A DNA stretch of 64,000 nt from CAISCU01 sp943361925 (GTDB lineage Bacteria > Bacteroidota > Bacteroidia > UKL13-3). Where the stretch lies: NCBI GenBank assembly GCA_943361925.1, contig CALRIT020000012.1, positions 62,001 through 126,000 of the forward strand, read 5' to 3'. Of the stretch, positions 1 through 8,692 are shown piece after piece. The notes under the pieces are model-generated. The model did not search any database, had not been told where the DNA came from, and was given only the letters and a program-made list of their open reading frames with translations. Position 1 is the first letter of the stretch. Every line of letters begins with the position of its first letter. A program made the translations under genes and the position numbers.

Positions 1-2
1 CA

Positions 3-1076
3 GATTACTTTTTTGAATATTTTGGAAATTCTGATTTATTAAAACCATTTTTACTCTTGTTTTTAATTGGATACTTTGTACAACTTTTTGTTGTAAAAGG
101 TACCATCAAGGATCAACCATTTCTATTTGGATTTTTTATCATCGCAGGATGGATATTTATCACCTACCTAATACCTTATTTAAGGTCGATTTATGTTGTA
201 CCTATGCTATTTCCAAGATATACGATTGTGGTTCTACCTGCAATTTTATTGATACTTGCATCTGGTGTTCAAAGTCTGCAAAGCCAGCTTATTAGAAATC
301 TATTAATTGGCATGTTTATTTTCGTTTCATTACTTGATATTATTGGAGTTAAGAAATACTATTCAATTCCGAGCAAAACTCAATTTCGTGAAGTAACAGC
401 CTTCATTGCCAATCACAATGGACTAAAATTACCAATTATTAATCCCGGTACAGCTTGGCATTTTCAATACTATGCCAATAGAAATAAAATTGGCAATCAG
501 CTATTAGGAGAAAATACTAGTTTTTTAATTGATTCATTTATACAAGCCAAAAACACAAAAGGATTCTGGCTTGTAGGTTCGCATAATAATCCTCCTAAAC
601 TTAATGAGGAACAACAAAAAGCAGTTTCATCAAACTACATTTTAACTGTTGACTCAAACTATTTTGATTCCTGGATACAACAGTATGTTTCAGTTAATGC
701 ATTATCAGGAAAATATACAGCAGTCCAATTTCATAAATCTTTAGTATTTAATTTAGACAAACAAGATTATGTAGTTTTATGGGATAATAGTAAAGTATCG
801 TCTGAATATTTAATGCTTAGAAAAGGTAAATATTCATTGAAACTATTCTCAAAAGGAACTCCGGTTAATGGAGAATATCCTAAAATTAATATCTTATTAA
901 ACCAGAATAAACTTGTAGAATACATTGCAAAACCTCAAGTTGAGCAGATTGACTTTACATTTGAAACAGATGGTTCACCAATTTTATTCGGATTTGAAAT
1001 GTTAAATGATTTCAGTGCAAATGGTGAGGATAGAAATTACTTTATTCAGAAGGCTTTTGTATCGAGAATCGATTAA
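3..1076 (+). CDS. GT39-like membrane glycosyltransferase, C-terminal part (5' truncated by window edge)
   Basis: The reading frame is open from the left edge, with no stop before the in-frame TTG at 57, so only the C-terminal part is present. The visible part starts with hydrophobic helices, including an R-Y-T-I-V-V-L-P stretch before a TM segment, which is typical of the last helices of GT39/ArnT-like dolichyl-phosphate-sugar glycosyltransferases. A soluble C-terminal domain of roughly 220 residues follows (TAWHFQYYANR, then a beta-rich end). Enzymes of this type move a sugar from a polyprenyl-phosphate donor at the periplasmic face. The 3' end overlaps the convergent polymerase gene by 35 bp. 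The family call rests on topology and weak motifs because the catalytic N-terminus is outside the window. Confidence 0.6.
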   Translation, partial: DYFFEYFGNSDLLKPFLLLFLIGYFVQLFVVKGTIKDQPFLFGFFIIAGWIFITYLIPYLRSIYVVPMLFPRYTIVVLPAILLILASGVQSLQSQLIRNLLIGMFIFVSLLDIIGVKKYYSIPSKTQFREVTAFIANHNGLKLPIINPGTAWHFQYYANRNKIGNQLLGENTSFLIDSFIQAKNTKGFWLVGSHNNPPKLNEEQQKAVSSNYILTVDSNYFDSWIQQYVSVNALSGKYTAVQFHKSLVFNLDKQDYVVLWDNSKVSSEYLMLRKGKYSLKLFSKGTPVNGEYPKINILLNQNKLVEYIAKPQVEQIDFTFETDGSPILFGFEMLNDFSANGEDRNYFIQKAFVSRID

Positions 1077-2268
1077 ACTTTTTAGTTATATCGAATTGTT
1101 CAAAGGCTGAAGAAAATACAAGAATCCAAATAACATATTCAACATGACTTGTGATATAACTGCCTGTAAATTGGTAGATAAAAACAAAAAAGAATAAAAC
1201 AGTTCGATAATAATTATTGAGAACATTGGTTTTGAAAAAGAAATAAAAAATCAAAACAAAACGTATAATCAAACCAAAAATTCCAAATATAGCAATGGTT
1301 TCAGCAATAGAATTTGGGATTCTTACTACTTCTAAATTACCCCAATACTGGTAATATTTCTTTACAACATCGTAGGCTAAAATCTTAACTTGTCCTAGCC
1401 CGCTTCCAAACCAAAGGCTTCTTTCTTTTGCAACTTTCCATGCAATTCCGAAAGATTCAATAGTTCTTCCTCTGGTTGATGTATCGATGCCATAATAAAT
1501 ATTGTTTAATCTTACAAAAAGAGGATTATTTGGAAAAAAGATTACCAAAATTATTGTAATGTTTACAAATAAAAATAAGCCCAAAACTAACCAGGAAAAG
1601 AATCCTTTTTTATAGAATATCTTTTGAAAATGAATGAGATATAAAATGAAAAATGAAATAAACAATGCCCCTAAAACACCCAATGACAAAGATAAAAACA
1701 AAGGGAAACAAGCTAAGAACAACAAACCTGCTGATGATTTATTATTCATCCCCAAAAAGACTTTCAATACATAATAAATTGCTATAGGAGCAAAAAGAAA
1801 TGAATAATAGGAAGCTTCGAAAGTAAGTAATGAAAGTCTATAGAATCCTTCAACACTTTCGGTAAATTTATTCATGTACCAAAGTGTTTCTTTATAAGGA
1901 GTAAAATAAACAAAACAAGCAAAAAGGGTAAAAGCAAAATTGGCAACTAAAATCCTTTTAAAAATTTGGCCTATGTTTTCGTGATTTTGAATAAAATAAA
2001 GAAAGCTATAAGCAAAAATATAGGTGCTGACAAAAAGAATATTTGAAACAATAAATGACTTCCATTCAATACCTAAAATTATATGTACTAAATCGAATGG
2101 CAATAAAAAAACAAACAATGGCCATAAAACCGGCTGCTTCTTTTTATAAATTAACCATACATATAAAAACGGACTCAGTAAGTTGGTAAATAACAAACCT
2201 CCCGGCAATCCAGCGTTATTAAAAAAGAAAAACAAATATGCCATGAATTGGCTCTTATTTATCTTCAA
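1042..2268 (-). CDS. O-antigen ligase/polymerase-like membrane protein (Wzy/WaaL type)
   Basis: A polytopic protein of about 408 residues with around ten hydrophobic segments and one larger loop in the second half (STRGRTIESFGIAWKVAKE, then GSGLGQVK and an NSIAETIAIFGIFGL helix). That arrangement matches the Wzy_C/O-antigen ligase family, which polymerises or transfers lipid-linked O-units in the periplasm. The start at 2268 is TTG, but an AAGGAGG sequence lies seven bases upstream inside the flippase gene, so I prefer it to the ATG at 2244. It overlaps the upstream flippase gene by 14 bp, which implies translational coupling. Whether it is a ligase or a polymerase cannot be told from sequence alone. 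Confidence 0.72.
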   Translation of the reverse strand: MKINKSQFMAYLFFFFNNAGLPGGLLFTNLLSPFLYVWLIYKKKQPVLWPLFVFLLPFDLVHIILGIEWKSFIVSNILFVSTYIFAYSFLYFIQNHENIGQIFKRILVANFAFTLFACFVYFTPYKETLWYMNKFTESVEGFYRLSLLTFEASYYSFLFAPIAIYYVLKVFLGMNNKSSAGLLFLACFPLFLSLSLGVLGALFISFFILYLIHFQKIFYKKGFFSWLVLGLFLFVNITIILVIFFPNNPLFVRLNNIYYGIDTSTRGRTIESFGIAWKVAKERSLWFGSGLGQVKILAYDVVKKYYQYWGNLEVVRIPNSIAETIAIFGIFGLIIRFVLIFYFFFKTNVLNNYYRTVLFFFVFIYQFTGSYITSHVEYVIWILVFSSAFEQFDITKKFNRFSIQKPSE

Positions 2269-3727
2269 AATCCAACCTCCTTTTTAATAATGCTGATAAT
2301 TGAATATTGCTCATTTTAAAATAAATAAACCAAAATGAAACAACAAATAATCCAAAAGACAACAGTTTGTAAATCATAGTATCCAATTGCCCAATAATTA
2401 TAATAAAAATTACAGGCAATAAAGGCAAAAATGCATGCTGAATTTGCTTAATTCCAATAATCAATTTATGGAATAAATAATATTGAATGGGTGTATTAAT
2501 TAAAGTAGCTAGAACCAATCCCCATAATAAACCAATTACTCCATTAAAGTAAAAACCAATAAGCATTGAAACTATCAAACTCGATCTTAGAATAAGTTCA
2601 AATATTGAATTCAATTTTAATTTTTCACTTCCATTTATAAAATGATATGGAATGATATTGAGTACCATTAAAGCAATAAAACTCAAATATATCTTCATAT
2701 ACTCAATAGAAAATTTGTAGGTTTCCGGGCCAAGCCATTTTTCAAAAATGAAATCACCATAAATAAATAAAAAGGAAATGATGAACCAACCTAAACCTGC
2801 AATAAAAACTCTTGAATTTAAATAGATAGTTGAAAGGCTTTTATTTAAAGCAGTTAGTTCTGAAACTTTTGGAAATACAAAGGAGCCAAAAGTGAGTAAA
2901 ACATTGTGAATCTGGCTTCCTATTAAAGCCGCAATAGAATAATAACCAACTGTTTTCAAATCGGTTAGAGAGCCAATTATTAATCTATCACTTAAAAATC
3001 CTATCAAAGCAATTACACTTTGTAACCAGAACCATCCATTACTTTTTAAAATCAAACTAAAATCCGGTTTGTTTAATTTTCGAACTGAGAAGCGGAGTTT
3101 TGTTAGTTGATAAATAGTAAAGGCTTGTAAAACTAAATTCAAGCAGTTGATAAACAAGGTTACTTTAACTATAACTAATAATCCATATCCAAAATAAACA
3201 ACAATTATTGCTGCAATTAAAATAGATAATCTCGATACCATTGTTAATCTTGAAGAGATATCAAATCGCTGAAACCCTTTAAATACAGAAACAAATACCT
3301 GTTCAATAAATTTTAATCCTGCAGAAGCTGAAAATAATACAAGTACAAGCATTGCATTACTCATATCATTGTCCGGAATATTTAAGAGATGCCAATAAGG
3401 AATTGCAATGCTAAGAACCAATCCCAATAAAATGCACATGAACATTAAAAGAATGCTTAAAGTAATATTTCTATTAAAAGCAACTTGAATTTGATCTGAA
3501 AACTGAATAGCATTATACTTAGAAACTTCTTTTATGGTACTATCACCAACACCGAAATTTAAAGCATTCATTAACTGAACCACAACATTAATCAACATCC
3601 ATAAACCATATTGCTCAGGCCCCAATTCTCTGATAAAGAAAGGAGTAGCCAAAATCATAATCAAAGGATAACTGATTAAATCTAATGCGGTCCAGGTGAT
3701 ATTTTTAAATGTAGAAATTGAAATCAA
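2255..3727 (-). CDS. Oligosaccharide flippase, Wzx/MATE-like (polysaccharide biosynthesis protein)
   Basis: About 490 residues with 12-14 predicted TM helices. The N-terminus (GPEQYGLWMLINVVVQLMNALNFGVGDSTIKEVS) has the pattern of the polysaccharide biosynthesis/Polysacc_synt family, in which the first helices carry G-x-x-x-Y-G-L-W and a G-x-G-D/N turn. The family flips undecaprenyl-pyrophosphate-linked repeat units across the inner membrane. It is first in a two-gene leftward unit with the polymerase and is divergent from the chain-length-like gene at 3822, so three classical Wzx/Wzy/Wzz-type roles are side by side. The substrate cannot be deduced. Confidence 0.82.
   Translation of the reverse strand: MISISTFKNITWTALDLISYPLIMILATPFFIRELGPEQYGLWMLINVVVQLMNALNFGVGDSTIKEVSKYNAIQFSDQIQVAFNRNITLSILLMFMCILLGLVLSIAIPYWHLLNIPDNDMSNAMLVLVLFSASAGLKFIEQVFVSVFKGFQRFDISSRLTMVSRLSILIAAIIVVYFGYGLLVIVKVTLFINCLNLVLQAFTIYQLTKLRFSVRKLNKPDFSLILKSNGWFWLQSVIALIGFLSDRLIIGSLTDLKTVGYYSIAALIGSQIHNVLLTFGSFVFPKVSELTALNKSLSTIYLNSRVFIAGLGWFIISFLFIYGDFIFEKWLGPETYKFSIEYMKIYLSFIALMVLNIIPYHFINGSEKLKLNSIFELILRSSLIVSMLIGFYFNGVIGLLWGLVLATLINTPIQYYLFHKLIIGIKQIQHAFLPLLPVIFIIIIGQLDTMIYKLLSFGLFVVSFWFIYFKMSNIQLSALLKRRLDFEDK
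2274..2280 (-). promoter_or_regulatory. Strong Shine-Dalgarno (AAGGAGG) for the polymerase gene TTG start
   Basis: On the minus strand AAGGAGG is followed by seven bases and then TTG at 2268. It lies in the last codons of the flippase gene. Such a complete anti-16S match is uncommon in Bacteroidota and supports the TTG as the true start. Confidence 0.55.
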
Positions 3728-3792
3728 TTTGGGTTTTATGAAAAATATAAAAACGAATATATCAGAACTTTATTAAAATATATTTTTTTAGA

Positions 3793-3800
3793 TACTTTCG
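3793..3800 (+). promoter_or_regulatory. Possible -7 box (TACTTTCG) for the chain-length-like gene
   Basis: TACTTTCG matches the Bacteroidota TAnnTTTG box at 7 of 8 positions and lies 21 bp before the ATG at 3822. No convincing TTTG -33 element is seen at the proper distance, so this is tentative. Confidence 0.3.
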
Positions 3801-3821
3801 TAAAAATTGTACTAACTCAAA

Positions 3822-4706
3822 ATGAGCGAAAATAAACAGGAAACATCTTTTAAAGATGATGAATTTGATTTGGAATTATTGGCCTCAAAATTATGGCGTT
3901 TGTATAAAAAGGCTTTATATAAGTTATTTTATCCGGTAAGACTGCTTTGGCTAAACCCCAAAAAGTTAATCATCAGCATGGGTATCGCATTCACCCTTTC
4001 TATCATTTTGCGATTTACTATCCCTCCTATTTTTGAAACGAAGTTTATCATCAAACCTTTTAATGTAACTGATATCGTAAGTATTATGATGTTAGAAGAC
4101 TTAAACACAATGATTAAGGATGATAACTATGTAGATATAGGTAAGCAGCTTAATTTAGATGCAGAAGTTTGTGAAAATCTCTATAAACTTTCAAATAAGG
4201 CATTTTTTAAAAATGAATTCAGAAAAGACACCATTATTGGGATTGAAATCACTCTTTTATTAATGAATCCAAGGCTTGTTGATACATTTCAAAATGCCAT
4301 TTTAAATAATTACCTGGAGGAAAATGAATTTTATAACAGAACGATTAATATCAGAAAACAAGAATTAGAAAATTTAGAAAAACTATTAATCGAAGATATT
4401 TTAGATAATGATAGTTTAAAAAGAGTTGTTACAACCAATGTACTTCCAAGAAACGGCGGAGGTGGTTTTGTTTATGGTGAACCATTAGATCCACAAAAGG
4501 TCTATCAATCGGGTTACGAGCTTCAGCAACAACTTTTAAAAGTAAGGACAGCTAAACAATACAATAGAAGTTTTGAACTTGCAAAACCTGGTATTGTTCG
4601 ATTAAAACCTTATTTCCCAAGAATGATAATTGTATTCCCAATATTAGCATTTATTGCCCTATTGTATTGTATGTTTAGTAATTTGAAGGTTTATCATAAA
4701 GAATAA
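3822..4706 (+). CDS. Wzz-like chain-length-determinant/polysaccharide co-polymerase-like membrane protein
   Basis: This 294-residue protein has a charged cytoplasmic N-terminus, a TM helix at about residues 50-66, a predicted extracytoplasmic helical region with a coiled segment (RKQELENLEKLLIEDIL) and a second TM helix at about 268-286 before a short tail. Two TM helices flanking a periplasmic helical domain is the topology of Wzz/PCP proteins, which set polymer length. The final TM is preceded by a proline-containing stretch (RLKPYFPRMI), as in PCPs. A glycine-rich NGGGGF loop is unusual. It is divergent from the flippase operon. Primary similarity to Wzz is weak, so the call is topological and contextual. 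Confidence 0.55.
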   Translation: MSENKQETSFKDDEFDLELLASKLWRLYKKALYKLFYPVRLLWLNPKKLIISMGIAFTLSIILRFTIPPIFETKFIIKPFNVTDIVSIMMLEDLNTMIKDDNYVDIGKQLNLDAEVCENLYKLSNKAFFKNEFRKDTIIGIEITLLLMNPRLVDTFQNAILNNYLEENEFYNRTINIRKQELENLEKLLIEDILDNDSLKRVVTTNVLPRNGGGGFVYGEPLDPQKVYQSGYELQQQLLKVRTAKQYNRSFELAKPGIVRLKPYFPRMIIVFPILAFIALLYCMFSNLKVYHKE

Positions 4707-4776
4707 AATTTATTCAATTTTGATAAAATAATTATCGTAGAATTTCATTCAATTAGATAAAACCTTTTCAGATTCT

Positions 4777-5997
4777 TTAATCTATCTCATAGTAGTTCAG
4801 GTCTTTGCTGAAACTTTCTTTGATGAATAAAGTTGATAAGAAAGCCAGAACAATACATACCATTCCAACGATTAATGCTGCATTTACAATTGGCATTGAT
4901 TTAGATAATGCTGCAAAACTTAAGGTAATTGGGACCACTGCACCTCTTACAAAATTTGGGACTGTATTCGTTACTGTTGATCGAATATTTGTTCCAAATT
5001 GCTCTGATGCAATTGTAACAAACAATGCCCAGTAACCAGTCGCAAATCCAAGTAAAAACGACATCAACTTAAAATAGGTAATGCTTACATTTCCATTCAT
5101 TAGATAAACCAAAAGCAGGATGAATGAAAATCCAAGGTAAATTAATACCACCTTTTTTCTACTTTTAAAGTATTGGCTTAATAGGCCACTAATTAAATCT
5201 CCAACCGATAAACCTAAATAAGCAAACATTACTGAATCAGCCACATTTACTTTTTCTATCATCCCAAAATAATCGCCAAATCGTGCAGAAAGATTCACCA
5301 ATACACCAATCGTAAACCAAATAGGCAAGCCAATCAGAATACAAGCCAAATATTTAAAAAACATATCAGCTCTTGTAAACAATGAGAAGAAATTTCCCTT
5401 TTTAATATGCGTATGTTCTTTCAAACTGTTGTACATCCCACTTTCATAAGCACCTGCTCTTAATAGTAAAAGAACTAAACCCAAACACCCTCCAACTATA
5501 TAAGTAGTTTGCCATGAAAACTCCTTTCCAACCAAACCTGCAACAACTGCACCCAATGCACCAAATGTTACAATAATCATGGTTCCATAACCACGTTTTT
5601 CTTTTTCCATGTTTTCGGCTACAAGCGTAATTCCAGCACCTAATTCACCTGCTAAACCTACACCTGCAATAAACCTGATGATACCATATTGAGTAATATC
5701 AGTAACAAATGCATTTGCAATATTAGCTATTGAATAAAGAAAGATAGACCCAAATAAAACAGATACCCTGCCTTTTTTATCACCTAAAATACCCCACAAA
5801 ATTCCGCCTAATAACATACCGGACATCTGTAGATTAAAAAGTTTGATTTCTTGTTCTTTTAAAGCATCACCAAAAAAGCCTAGGTGTTGTAGACTGGCAT
5901 TTTTAACCACATTAAAAACAATGAGGTCGTAAATATCTACGAAGTAGCCCAATGCTGCTACTACAACTAATAAGTGAGTTTTATTTTTTAAATCCAT
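4777..5997 (-). CDS. Major facilitator superfamily transporter (metabolite:H+ symporter type)
   Basis: A 406-residue protein with twelve hydrophobic segments. The loop between TM2 and TM3 carries the MFS motif A in the form GILWGILGDKKGR. TM1 carries acidic residues (GYFVDIYDL), as in the sugar-porter/aromatic-acid and SHS-type proton symporters, and TM4-5 contain the G-x-G-x-x-G-E-L-G pattern. It is expected to move a small organic solute with protons across the inner membrane. It is monocistronic and convergent with the Wzz-like gene, with 70 bp between them and no obvious hairpin. The substrate is unknown. Confidence 0.8.
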   Translation of the reverse strand: MDLKNKTHLLVVVAALGYFVDIYDLIVFNVVKNASLQHLGFFGDALKEQEIKLFNLQMSGMLLGGILWGILGDKKGRVSVLFGSIFLYSIANIANAFVTDITQYGIIRFIAGVGLAGELGAGITLVAENMEKEKRGYGTMIIVTFGALGAVVAGLVGKEFSWQTTYIVGGCLGLVLLLLRAGAYESGMYNSLKEHTHIKKGNFFSLFTRADMFFKYLACILIGLPIWFTIGVLVNLSARFGDYFGMIEKVNVADSVMFAYLGLSVGDLISGLLSQYFKSRKKVVLIYLGFSFILLLVYLMNGNVSITYFKLMSFLLGFATGYWALFVTIASEQFGTNIRSTVTNTVPNFVRGAVVPITLSFAALSKSMPIVNAALIVGMVCIVLAFLSTLFIKESFSKDLNYYEID

Positions 5998-6062
5998 AAT
6001 GCTTCTGCTTTTGTAAAGAAAAAGGAAGCAATTGTAAAATACAAACCTTATTTAGATGAGAA

Positions 6063-6536
6063 CTAAACTAATGGAATGAATTTCAAAATTTCGGCTAAAT
6101 AGTTTGCATCGATTTCATCAAAAGTATTCAGGAATTCGCTATCAACATCCAGTACAGCCCAAATTTCATCGTTTTTAAAACAAGGAATTACGATTTCAGA
6201 CAATGATGCACTGCTGCAGGCGATATGACCCGGAAACAAATTGACATCGGGTACAATAATTGTTCTTTTTTCTTTCCAGGAACTTCCACAAACACCTTTA
6301 CCTAAGGCAATGCGAGTGCAGGCAACAGGACCTTGAAACGGACCTAAAACCAATTCCTGATTTTTTACAAAATAAAAGCCAATCCACCACCAATTGAATG
6401 CCTGTTTAAGGGCACCACAAATGTTGGCAAGATTGGCTATTGTATCCTCTTCATGGGCAACAAGTGCCTCAATTTGAGGAAGAAGACTCTTGTAAATTTC
6501 TTCCTTTGAACCTGATTTTAACAGGATTTCCTGCAT
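6063..6536 (-). CDS. msrC: Free methionine-(R)-sulfoxide reductase (GAF domain)
   Basis: A 157-residue single GAF-domain protein. It has the N-W-W-W-I-G-F-Y signature and three cysteines at 73 (ACTRI), 83 (GVCGS) and 107 (HIACSS). Their spacing of 10 and 24 equals that of Cys84, Cys94 and Cys118 of E. coli fRMsr, the catalytic and resolving cysteines. The enzyme reduces free Met-R-sulfoxide in the cytoplasm using thioredoxin. The family's VLDVDSE end motif is also present. The ATG lies one base after the stop of the upstream small lipoprotein gene, so the two are co-transcribed. Confidence 0.92.
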   Translation of the reverse strand: MQEILLKSGSKEEIYKSLLPQIEALVAHEEDTIANLANICGALKQAFNWWWIGFYFVKNQELVLGPFQGPVACTRIALGKGVCGSSWKEKRTIIVPDVNLFPGHIACSSASLSEIVIPCFKNDEIWAVLDVDSEFLNTFDEIDANYLAEILKFIPLV

Positions 6537-6537
6537 A

Positions 6538-6753
6538 TTACTTAGCAGTTACTGTATCAGCCGGAGCAGCAGTAACGGTATCAGCCGGAGCAGCTTCATC
6601 AGCAGCAGAAACATTTGCTCTGTTTACTGAATATTCAGCATTTTCTGATTTGTATTGCTCATTAGCATCTAAGGTTTTTTGAGCTTCTTCAGTTCCATAA
6701 TGGCAAGCTGTTAAGCTAGCAGAAATAATAAAAATGGCTAATAACTTCTTCAT
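6538..6753 (-). CDS. Small lipoprotein with a duplicated ADTVTAAP segment
   Basis: A 71-residue protein with a signal peptide and lipobox (SASLTAC, Cys at residue 17), predicted to be membrane-anchored. The mature part is polar, and its C-terminal end holds two copies of an eight-residue A/P-A-D-T-V-T-A unit encoded by a 24-bp tandem repeat. No catalytic family is recognisable. It is first in a two-gene unit with msrC. The lipobox and the conserved reading frame support it as a real gene, but its role is unknown. Confidence 0.7.
   Translation of the reverse strand: MKKLLAIFIISASLTACHYGTEEAQKTLDANEQYKSENAEYSVNRANVSAADEAAPADTVTAAPADTVTAK
6548..6595. repeat. 24-bp tandem repeat, two copies, inside the small lipoprotein gene
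   Basis: Units 6548-6571 and 6572-6595 differ at three positions (gttactgtat/gtaacggtat and the last base). The repeat keeps the frame and codes for the duplicated ADTVTAAP segment. Its length is likely to vary between strains by slippage. Confidence 0.85.
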
Positions 6754-6805
6754 GAATTTTATTTTATGCGGTGCGAATATAATAATATTAATAAATGTAA
6801 CTACT

Positions 6806-7738
6806 CTATTTTAATTCAAATTCAGTTTGACCTATTTTGAAACCTTCGCAATACAAATCAGCCTTGTATTTTCCGGCAATTAACTGACTACCTGAATTCC
6901 AATAAATTGCAACATTTTGAGCTGTTTGATTGAATTCAATTGTTTTTTTAGAACTATATAAAGATTCCTCATTTTGGTAAACAAATGTTCCGGAACCTGC
7001 TAATTGATTGTAAATGGTAGCTCCATCTGGTCCAACAATTTTGAGATAAATCTCCTTATTACCCTTTTCTGAAACATAATTTTCGGCCAAAGTGAAACTG
7101 ACTTTAATTTGCTCAATTTGACTTGTTCTGATAGTTTCTTTTTCTTTTCCGTTACTTCTGAATTTAATACCTGTTACAAATAAACTTTGGGCATTCAGCT
7201 TGGCTCCAATTGCAACTTTGGTGCTAAGTCGAACATTATCCATTGTTAAATCTTCATTTTTTCTTTTTTGTTTGGTGATATCTGTTTTGAGATTATCATT
7301 TTCGTTATTCAAACTTACAATTACTGTATTCAAAGAATCTATTTGACCAATGTATTTTCTTTTGTAATACCTTAACATATCTATTTCGTCCTGAACTTTT
7401 TGCAACTGCTCTCTGGTTAGTTTACCCTGACGCAATAAAGCCTCTATTCTTTCTGCAAACTCTTGTAACGAATCGTTTTTCTCCCTTAAAAATTGATCTA
7501 ATTCAGAATTACGTCCTTTAAACTGATCCAATTCAAAAGCAGTTTGTTTTAACAAAGTATCTAATTCCATTCTGGTTGAATCAGAAGAATATAATCTTTC
7601 TTCTGTAACCACTAATTTCTTATCTGTTTGAAAATAATTGAAAAGAAAAAAACCTAACAACAACAATGTCAATATATTAGTAGCAGATAATATGATGATA
7701 ATTAACCTACATTTTTTATTCTTTTCGTTTTGTTCCAT
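6806..7738 (-). CDS. Membrane-anchored coiled-coil protein of unknown function
   Basis: This 310-residue protein begins with a short cytoplasmic tail and one TM helix (about residues 12-32). A long heptad-rich coiled coil (about 40-170, with runs such as LTREQLQKVQDEIDML) follows, then a beta-rich C-terminal domain (about 185-310). The C-terminal domain ends in ...GKYKADLYCEGFKIGQTEFEL, a beta-sandwich-like pattern. The N-in topology puts the coiled coil and globular domain outside the inner membrane. Similar TM/coiled-coil/beta proteins are common in Bacteroidota but have no established function. It is monocistronic. Confidence 0.75.
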   Translation of the reverse strand: MEQNEKNKKCRLIIIILSATNILTLLLLGFFLFNYFQTDKKLVVTEERLYSSDSTRMELDTLLKQTAFELDQFKGRNSELDQFLREKNDSLQEFAERIEALLRQGKLTREQLQKVQDEIDMLRYYKRKYIGQIDSLNTVIVSLNNENDNLKTDITKQKRKNEDLTMDNVRLSTKVAIGAKLNAQSLFVTGIKFRSNGKEKETIRTSQIEQIKVSFTLAENYVSEKGNKEIYLKIVGPDGATIYNQLAGSGTFVYQNEESLYSSKKTIEFNQTAQNVAIYWNSGSQLIAGKYKADLYCEGFKIGQTEFELK

Positions 7739-8133
7739 TCTGCAAAAATATTAAATAGCAATGGTTTTAGAAACTACTATTTTATATTAATATTAAGATT
7801 GAAATATTTTGAAATGAATACCAATTCCTGAATATTAATTCACATTCACAAATATTTAAAAATCAAAGTATTAACAATAAAAGCATTGTTATATTTAATA
7901 AGTATAACTTATAGAATTCTCATGATTCCAATTAAATTAAAAAGGAAAATCGCAAATAATTACTTGAGTTGAGCTTGATTTTTTAGATTAAATAGATTTT
8001 TTATTTGAATCATGGTCCTAAATTTAAGACCAATAAAACAGTTTACACTTTCATTTTTTTTAGGATTCAATGCAAAACATGAAATTGAATTCTTTATAAT
8101 TGCCAAACTTTACATCAATTTAATGCTATAGTA
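7739..8133. other. 395-bp divergent intergenic region without a gene
   Basis: A very AT-rich region between two divergent genes. The only structure I see is the near-palindrome at 8014-8031. A TATAATTG sequence at 8095-8102 could be a -7 box for rfbC, but it lacks a well-placed -33 partner. No ORF, tRNA or terminator is evident. Confidence 0.6.
8014..8031. promoter_or_regulatory. 18-bp near-palindrome upstream of rfbC-kynA, possible operator
   Basis: GGTCCTAAATTTAAGACC is palindromic except for one base pair and lies about 100 bp upstream of the rfbC start. Size and symmetry suit a dimeric repressor site, but no regulator is linked to it here. Confidence 0.3.
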
Positions 8134-8676
8134 ATGAATATTAGTCCAATTTTTATAGATGGTCCCTTGGTAATACAACCAAGAATATTTAATGATTCAA
8201 GAGGTTATTTTTACGAAAGCTATAATGAAACTGCTTTTATCAATGCAGGAATAAATTTGCTTTTTGTTCAGGACAATCAAAGTTTGTCACAAAAAGGGGC
8301 TGTAAGAGGATTACATTTTCAAGCACCTCCATTTGAACAAGGTAAACTAGTAAGAGTAATTACCGGTGCTGTAATTGATGTTATTGTGGATATCAGAAAG
8401 AACTCACCAACTTATGGTCAACATTTTTCTATAGAATTAAATGAAGAAAATAAAACCATGTTTTGGATTCCACCGGGATTTGCTCATGGATTTGAGACAT
8501 TGGTTGACAATACAATTTTCCTATATAAATGCACCAAACTTTATGACAAAAGCAGCGAAGGAGGATTGTTATTTAATGACCCTGAAATTGGAATCAATTG
8601 GAAAACCAAAGAGCCTATTGTTTCTGATAAAGATTTAATCTTACCTCATATAAAGGATTTTACCAGCCCATTCTAA
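8134..8676 (+). CDS. rfbC: dTDP-4-dehydrorhamnose 3,5-epimerase
   Basis: A 180-residue cupin of the RmlC family. It has the diagnostic blocks DSRGYFYESY, FVQDNQSLS, AVRGLHFQAPP (catalytic histidine), GKLVRVITGAVIDVIVD and FWIPPGFAHGF. The enzyme converts dTDP-4-keto-6-deoxyglucose to dTDP-4-keto-L-rhamnose, the third step of dTDP-rhamnose synthesis for surface polysaccharides. Length equals the family norm. It stands alone, without rmlA, rmlB or rmlD nearby, and is followed after 16 bp by a tryptophan dioxygenase gene. The polysaccharide export and polymerisation genes are a few kb to the left. Confidence 0.95.
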   Translation: MNISPIFIDGPLVIQPRIFNDSRGYFYESYNETAFINAGINLLFVQDNQSLSQKGAVRGLHFQAPPFEQGKLVRVITGAVIDVIVDIRKNSPTYGQHFSIELNEENKTMFWIPPGFAHGFETLVDNTIFLYKCTKLYDKSSEGGLLFNDPEIGINWKTKEPIVSDKDLILPHIKDFTSPF

Positions 8677-8692
8677 CCTACAAACCTATACC

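Noticed and set aside
4805..5035. Rightward 76-aa frame inside the MFS gene
   Set aside because: Antisense shadow of a well-supported transporter gene; no family features.
6440..6682. Rightward 80-aa frame with TVSAGAA repeats
   Set aside because: It is the opposite strand of the 24-bp repeat in the lipoprotein gene; the lipobox and msrC coupling support the minus strand.
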